From the NCBI RefSeq assembly GCF_022179325.1, contig NZ_BPQQ01000016.1, forward strand, positions 124,001-188,000: a stretch of 64,000 nucleotides of DNA. Direction: 5' to 3'. The stretch comes from Methylobacterium isbiliense. GTDB taxonomy: Bacteria > Pseudomonadota > Alphaproteobacteria > Rhizobiales > Beijerinckiaceae. The position numbers and the translations under genes are program-made. Below, one piece after another: positions 60,430-64,000 of this stretch (within the stretch, counting starts at the first letter, position 1; each line of letters starts with the position of its first letter). The notes below the pieces were generated by a model. That model was not told where the DNA came from and made no database searches. It saw only the letters and a program-made list of their open reading frames with translations.

Positions 60430-62907
60430 ATGTCTGCGTTTCGCCGTGGCCTGCTGCTCACGACGATCCTGGTTCCCTGTGCGATCGCGAGCCTGGGCGG
60501 ACGCGCCGCGGCGCAGGGCGATACGATCGCGCTCGACACCATCGACGTAGTGCCGGTCACGCCGGTCGGCGGGGCGGGCGGCATCGGCCGCTCCGAGACC
60601 GGCGCGCGGGTGCCGACAGGGGGCAGCCTGCCCCTGAGCAAGGTCCCGTTCACCGTCGAGACCGTGACCGCGCGCCAGTTCGAGCAGGACCGCGCGACGC
60701 TCGACCCGACCTTCACGCTCGCCCGCACCACGCCGGGCGTGAACGTCTCGGACGGCCAGGGCAACAGCTTCCGCCAGACGGTGACCTATCGCGGCTTCGA
60801 CGCCTCGCCGCTCCAGGGCGCCCCGCAGGGCCTCGCCGTCTACCAGAACGGCGTGCGGATCAACGAGGCGTTCGGCGACGTGGTGAACTGGGACCTGATC
60901 CCGCAGGTCGCCATCAACCGCCTCGACATCGTCACCGGCAACCCGATCTTCGGCCTCAACGCGCTCGGCGGCGCGGTCAACATCGAGATGAAGAACGGCT
61001 TCACGTGGCAGGGCAAGGAGGTGTCCGTGATGGGCGGCTCCGACGGCCGCATCCTCGGCACCCTGCAATACGGCGAGGTGATCGGGCCCTGGAGCTTCTA
61101 CTTCGCGGGCGAGGGCCTGCGCGACCGCGGCTGGCGCTTCCAGTCGCCCTCCGAGATCGGACGGGTCTACGCCGATCTCGGCCACCGCACGCCCGATTCC
61201 GAGTTCCATCTGATCGCCTCGGGCGCCAAGACCTTCTTCGGCGCCGCCGCCGCCGCGCCGGTCGACTTCACCCGCCTCAACGAGCGGGCGATCTTCACCT
61301 CGCCGCAGACCATCGACACCGAGGTCGGCCAGATCCAGGTCACCGGCAAGGTCAACCTCTCGCCGACCTGGGACATGTCGGGCGTGGCCTATGTCCGCCG
61401 CTTCAGCCAGTTCGTGGTCGACGGCAACGACGGCAATTTCGAGAATTGCAGCACGCGCTCGTCCTTCCGCGGCTTCCTGTGCTTCGAGGATGACGGCTTC
61501 GAGCGCGCGCCCGGCCAGTCGGACCAGGCGTTCCGCAACCAGTTCCTGATCGTGGGGCCGCAGAACCAGCGCATCCCGTTCCGGGCCGGCATCCCGTACG
61601 GCACCCTCGACACCGTGCGCACCGAGGCGACGAGCTACGGCGGCACGCTGCAGGCGACGAACCGCGACCAGCTCTTCGAGCGGCCCAACACCTTCATCGT
61701 CGGCGGCAGCATCGACGCGGCCTCTTACAGCTTCAAGTCCGCGAGCACGCTCGGGGTCATCAACCCCGATCTGAGCGTCACGACCGACCCGAACAACCCG
61801 GTCTACGGCACCATCCCGGGCCTCGGCACCGGGCCGATCCGCACCGCGGCGGCGCTCGGCATCGCCCCGAGCCAGGTCTTCGGCTCGAACCTCTACATGG
61901 GCCTCTACGCCCTCGACACGCTCGACGTCACCGACCGGCTGTCGCTCACGGCGGGCGCGCGCCTGAACTTCGCGCGCATCTCGACCCAGGATCAGACCGG
62001 CTTCTCGCCCGACGTGACGGGCACCCACTACTTCACCCGCATCAACCCGGTGGCGGGCCTCACCTACCGGTTCTATCCCTGGCTCAGCCTCTACGGCGGC
62101 TACTCGGAGTCGAACCGGGCGCCCACCCCGCTCGAACTCGCCTGCGCCAATCCCGACCGGCCCTGCCTGCTGCCGAACTCCCTCGTCGCCGACCCGCCGC
62201 TCAAGCAGGTCGAGGCGCGCACCTACGAGGCGGGCTTCCGCGGCACGGTGGCGGACGTCTACGAGGGCGGGCTCGTCAACTACAAGCTCGGCTTCTTCCG
62301 CACCGACCTCTCCAACGACATCCTGCAGGTCGCGGTGCCGGGCAATGCCGCCCGCGGCTACTTCGTGAACGTGCCGGCCACCCAGCGCCAGGGCATCGAG
62401 GTGTCGGCCGAGTACGTGGGCGAGCGGCTGCGCCTCTATGCCAACTACGCGCTCGTCGACGCCACCTTCCAGTTCCGCGGCGACCTCTCCTCGCCCAACA
62501 ACCCGCTGGCGGATGACGGCCTCATCACGGTGCGGCCGGGCAACAAGCTGCCGCTGATCCCCGAGCACCAGATCAAGGCCGGGTTCGACTACGCGATCAC
62601 GCCGCAGTGGCGCTTCGGCTTCAACGTCGCGGCCTTCTCGTCCTCGTACTTCCGCGGCGACGAGTCGAACCTCAACCGCAAGCTGCCCGCCTACGCGCTC
62701 GCCAACCTCAACACGAGTTTCCAGATCACGAAGAACGTCGAGATATTCGGGCTGGTGACGAACCTGTTCAACACCCGCGTGCCGAGTTTCGGCACCTTTC
62801 TGGGGACGTCGGCGAACTTCGCCAACCGCTACACCTTGGCCGATCCGCGCACCACCACGCTAATCCAGCCGCTCTCGGTCTACGGGGGCATGCGGGTGAC
62901 GTGGTGA
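60430..62907 (+). CDS. TonB-dependent outer-membrane receptor
   Basis: This 825-residue outer-membrane protein has a signal peptide (residues 1-~29, cleaved near AAAQG). A TonB-dependent plug domain spans ~60-185 (TPGVNVSDGQ, YRGFDASPLQGAPQGLAVYQ, NPIFGLNALGGAVNIEMKNG). A beta-barrel follows, ending in VYGGMRVTW, with a C-terminal aromatic residue as in barrel proteins. It imports a scarce nutrient using TonB energy; iron-siderophore, cobalamin or another metal complex cannot be distinguished. There is no N-terminal signalling extension of the FecA type. Codon use matches the host. A sensor kinase gene follows on the same strand 94 bases later. Confidence 0.93.
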   Translation: MSAFRRGLLLTTILVPCAIASLGGRAAAQGDTIALDTIDVVPVTPVGGAGGIGRSETGARVPTGGSLPLSKVPFTVETVTARQFEQDRATLDPTFTLARTTPGVNVSDGQGNSFRQTVTYRGFDASPLQGAPQGLAVYQNGVRINEAFGDVVNWDLIPQVAINRLDIVTGNPIFGLNALGGAVNIEMKNGFTWQGKEVSVMGGSDGRILGTLQYGEVIGPWSFYFAGEGLRDRGWRFQSPSEIGRVYADLGHRTPDSEFHLIASGAKTFFGAAAAAPVDFTRLNERAIFTSPQTIDTEVGQIQVTGKVNLSPTWDMSGVAYVRRFSQFVVDGNDGNFENCSTRSSFRGFLCFEDDGFERAPGQSDQAFRNQFLIVGPQNQRIPFRAGIPYGTLDTVRTEATSYGGTLQATNRDQLFERPNTFIVGGSIDAASYSFKSASTLGVINPDLSVTTDPNNPVYGTIPGLGTGPIRTAAALGIAPSQVFGSNLYMGLYALDTLDVTDRLSLTAGARLNFARISTQDQTGFSPDVTGTHYFTRINPVAGLTYRFYPWLSLYGGYSESNRAPTPLELACANPDRPCLLPNSLVADPPLKQVEARTYEAGFRGTVADVYEGGLVNYKLGFFRTDLSNDILQVAVPGNAARGYFVNVPATQRQGIEVSAEYVGERLRLYANYALVDATFQFRGDLSSPNNPLADDGLITVRPGNKLPLIPEHQIKAGFDYAITPQWRFGFNVAAFSSSYFRGDESNLNRKLPAYALANLNTSFQITKNVEIFGLVTNLFNTRVPSFGTFLGTSANFANRYTLADPRTTTLIQPLSVYGGMRVTW

Positions 62908-63001
62908 CGGGATGCGGGCCGGATTTGACAAGCCCCGCCCGCCTCCCCTTCTGGTGAGGGGCCGGACCGCCGCGCGGCCCGGCCAGCCGCGTGAGCGCCC
63001 C

Positions 63002-64000
63002 ATGATCGTCGAGGCCGGATTGCACGACAGCCCTCCCGCACCGCGGACGGGCGGGTGGTCTGCCCTGTGGTCCGGCCGCCCCATGCGGGCGCGCCTGATG
63101 GTGGTGGCGGTGATCATCAATGCGGTGGCGGCCCTGGTCTCGGGTGCCGTGATCATCCTCAAGGCCCGCACGGCGACCCAGGTCGAGACGGCCGCCTCCC
63201 TGGCGGTCGCCGAGCCGCTGGTCGCCGAGACCCTGCAGGTGCTGCAGGACGCGCCCGTCTCCGGCCTGTTTCCGATCCTCGACCTTCGCTTCCGCACCGT
63301 GCGGCACGTGCGCGTGTCGCTCCTCGATGCCGCTGGCGCGCCGGTCGTCACGGGCGACGAGGCCCGGCGCCGCTCCGGCGAGGTCAAGCCGAGGGCACCG
63401 GCGTGGTTCGCCCGGATGATCGCCCCGCCGGTGCAGCGCCACGAGGTGCCCCTGGTGCTGCGCGGCACGCGCATAGGCACCGCGCTGGTCACCACCGAGC
63501 CGGGGGACGAGATCGATGAGATCTGGGGCTACGCGCTCGCCCTCGGCCTCACCGGCGCGGCGCTGAGCCTCGCCATGCTGGCGACGCTCTACCTCGCCTT
63601 CGGGCGGCTGCTCAGCCCGCTCGCCCGCCTCGCGGACGGCCTGACGCGGCTGGAGCAGCAGGATTACAGCCCGCGCCTGGACCGGCCCGACACCCGCGAA
63701 CTCGCGGTGATCGCCGCGCGGTTCAACCGGCTGGCGGAGGCGCTGGAGGCGGCCCGCGCGGCCAACCGCGACCTCAACCGCCGGCTTCTGACCGCCCAGG
63801 ACGACGAGCGCCGCCGGACCGCGCTCGAACTGCACGACGAGTTCGGCCCCTGCCTGTTCGCGCTCGAAGCCAATTCCTCCTCGATCGCCCGGATCGGCGC
63901 GACCCTCGACGAGCCCGCCCGCGGGCGGCTGCGGCAGCGCACCGACGACATCGCGGCGATCGTCAGGCGCGTGCAGGTGATCAACCGGGGGCTGCTCAGC
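63002..64000 (+). CDS. Membrane sensor histidine kinase, NarX/UhpB-like (3' partial)
   Basis: This open frame runs off the right edge after 333 codons. It starts MIVEAGLHDS and has a first membrane helix at residues ~30-52, then a periplasmic sensor region (~53-170). A second helix (~172-198) and a HAMP-like linker follow. The dimerisation helix contains ERRRTALELHDEFGPCL with the phospho-accepting His278. This HisKA_3 pattern belongs to NarX/DegS/UhpB-type kinases, so the ATPase domain and probably a LuxR/NarL-type response regulator lie beyond the edge. It may sense the nutrient or envelope state served by the adjacent receptor, which is inference from proximity. Confidence 0.9.
   Translation, partial: MIVEAGLHDSPPAPRTGGWSALWSGRPMRARLMVVAVIINAVAALVSGAVIILKARTATQVETAASLAVAEPLVAETLQVLQDAPVSGLFPILDLRFRTVRHVRVSLLDAAGAPVVTGDEARRRSGEVKPRAPAWFARMIAPPVQRHEVPLVLRGTRIGTALVTTEPGDEIDEIWGYALALGLTGAALSLAMLATLYLAFGRLLSPLARLADGLTRLEQQDYSPRLDRPDTRELAVIAARFNRLAEALEAARAANRDLNRRLLTAQDDERRRTALELHDEFGPCLFALEANSSSIARIGATLDEPARGRLRQRTDDIAAIVRRVQVINRGLLS

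Overview
The window looks like chromosomal DNA of a very GC-rich alphaproteobacterium (about 70 % GC by eye). Gene content and order fit Methylobacterium or a close relative in the Hyphomicrobiales. Pointers are the pepA // lptF-lptG-lptD-pdxA-rsmA block, the lrp // ELM1-trxB-lysR neighbourhood, the dnaG-rpoD pair, a DnaG with the degenerate zinc ribbon I associate with this group, and the Anbu-associated gene set. This placement is inferred from protein motifs and synteny, not from a search. I see no insertion sequence, prophage, CRISPR array, tRNA or rRNA.

Left part (1-24 kb). The window opens inside the 3' end of uvrD, followed by a PhoH-type ATPase. On the minus strand lies a tightly packed lptF-lptG-lptD-pdxA-rsmA operon for lipopolysaccharide transport, pyridoxal phosphate synthesis and 16S rRNA dimethylation. 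It lacks the surA-type chaperone gene often found between lptD and pdxA. Divergent from it are pepA, an unknown membrane protein and an acyl-CoA ligase (fadD). Next come msrP without an adjacent msrQ, a lysR-trxB-ELM1 group divergent from an Lrp/AsnC regulator, and a translationally coupled pair of an FAD monooxygenase and an Asp-nucleophile alpha/beta hydrolase. A Tim44-like protein, a PAS histidine kinase and an aminotransferase complete this part.

Central part (24.6-42.8 kb). About 18 kb of minus strand encodes glgX-treZ-malQ::treY-(GH13)::glgE-treS::mak-glgB. It links alpha-glucan and trehalose in both directions. GlgX and MalQ trim and rearrange glucan, and TreY and TreZ convert it to trehalose. 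TreS with its fused maltokinase turns trehalose into maltose 1-phosphate, GlgE adds maltosyl units to glucan, and GlgB branches it. Three proteins are fusions, and the GlgE protein carries a second complete GH13 domain. No glgC, glgA or glgP is present here.

Anbu locus (43.0-47.6 kb). Divergent from glgX is a plus-strand cluster of circularly permuted ATP-grasp, alpha-E protein, transglutaminase-like protein and the proteasome-like peptidase Anbu. This is a known association whose substrate is unresolved. In this copy the transglutaminase-like protein has Gly where the catalytic Cys is expected, and a possible 48-residue membrane microprotein lies just before anbu. This is the strongest lead for an unusual system in the window.

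Right part (47.5-64 kb). A TPP-riboswitch-controlled thiO-thiS-thiG-thiE operon converges on anbu. Upstream of the riboswitch is a class III nucleotide cyclase. Then come rpoD, dnaG, a class I glutamine amidotransferase and a VOC protein on the minus strand. On the plus strand are a class A penicillin-binding protein, a TonB-dependent receptor and a sensor kinase cut by the window edge.
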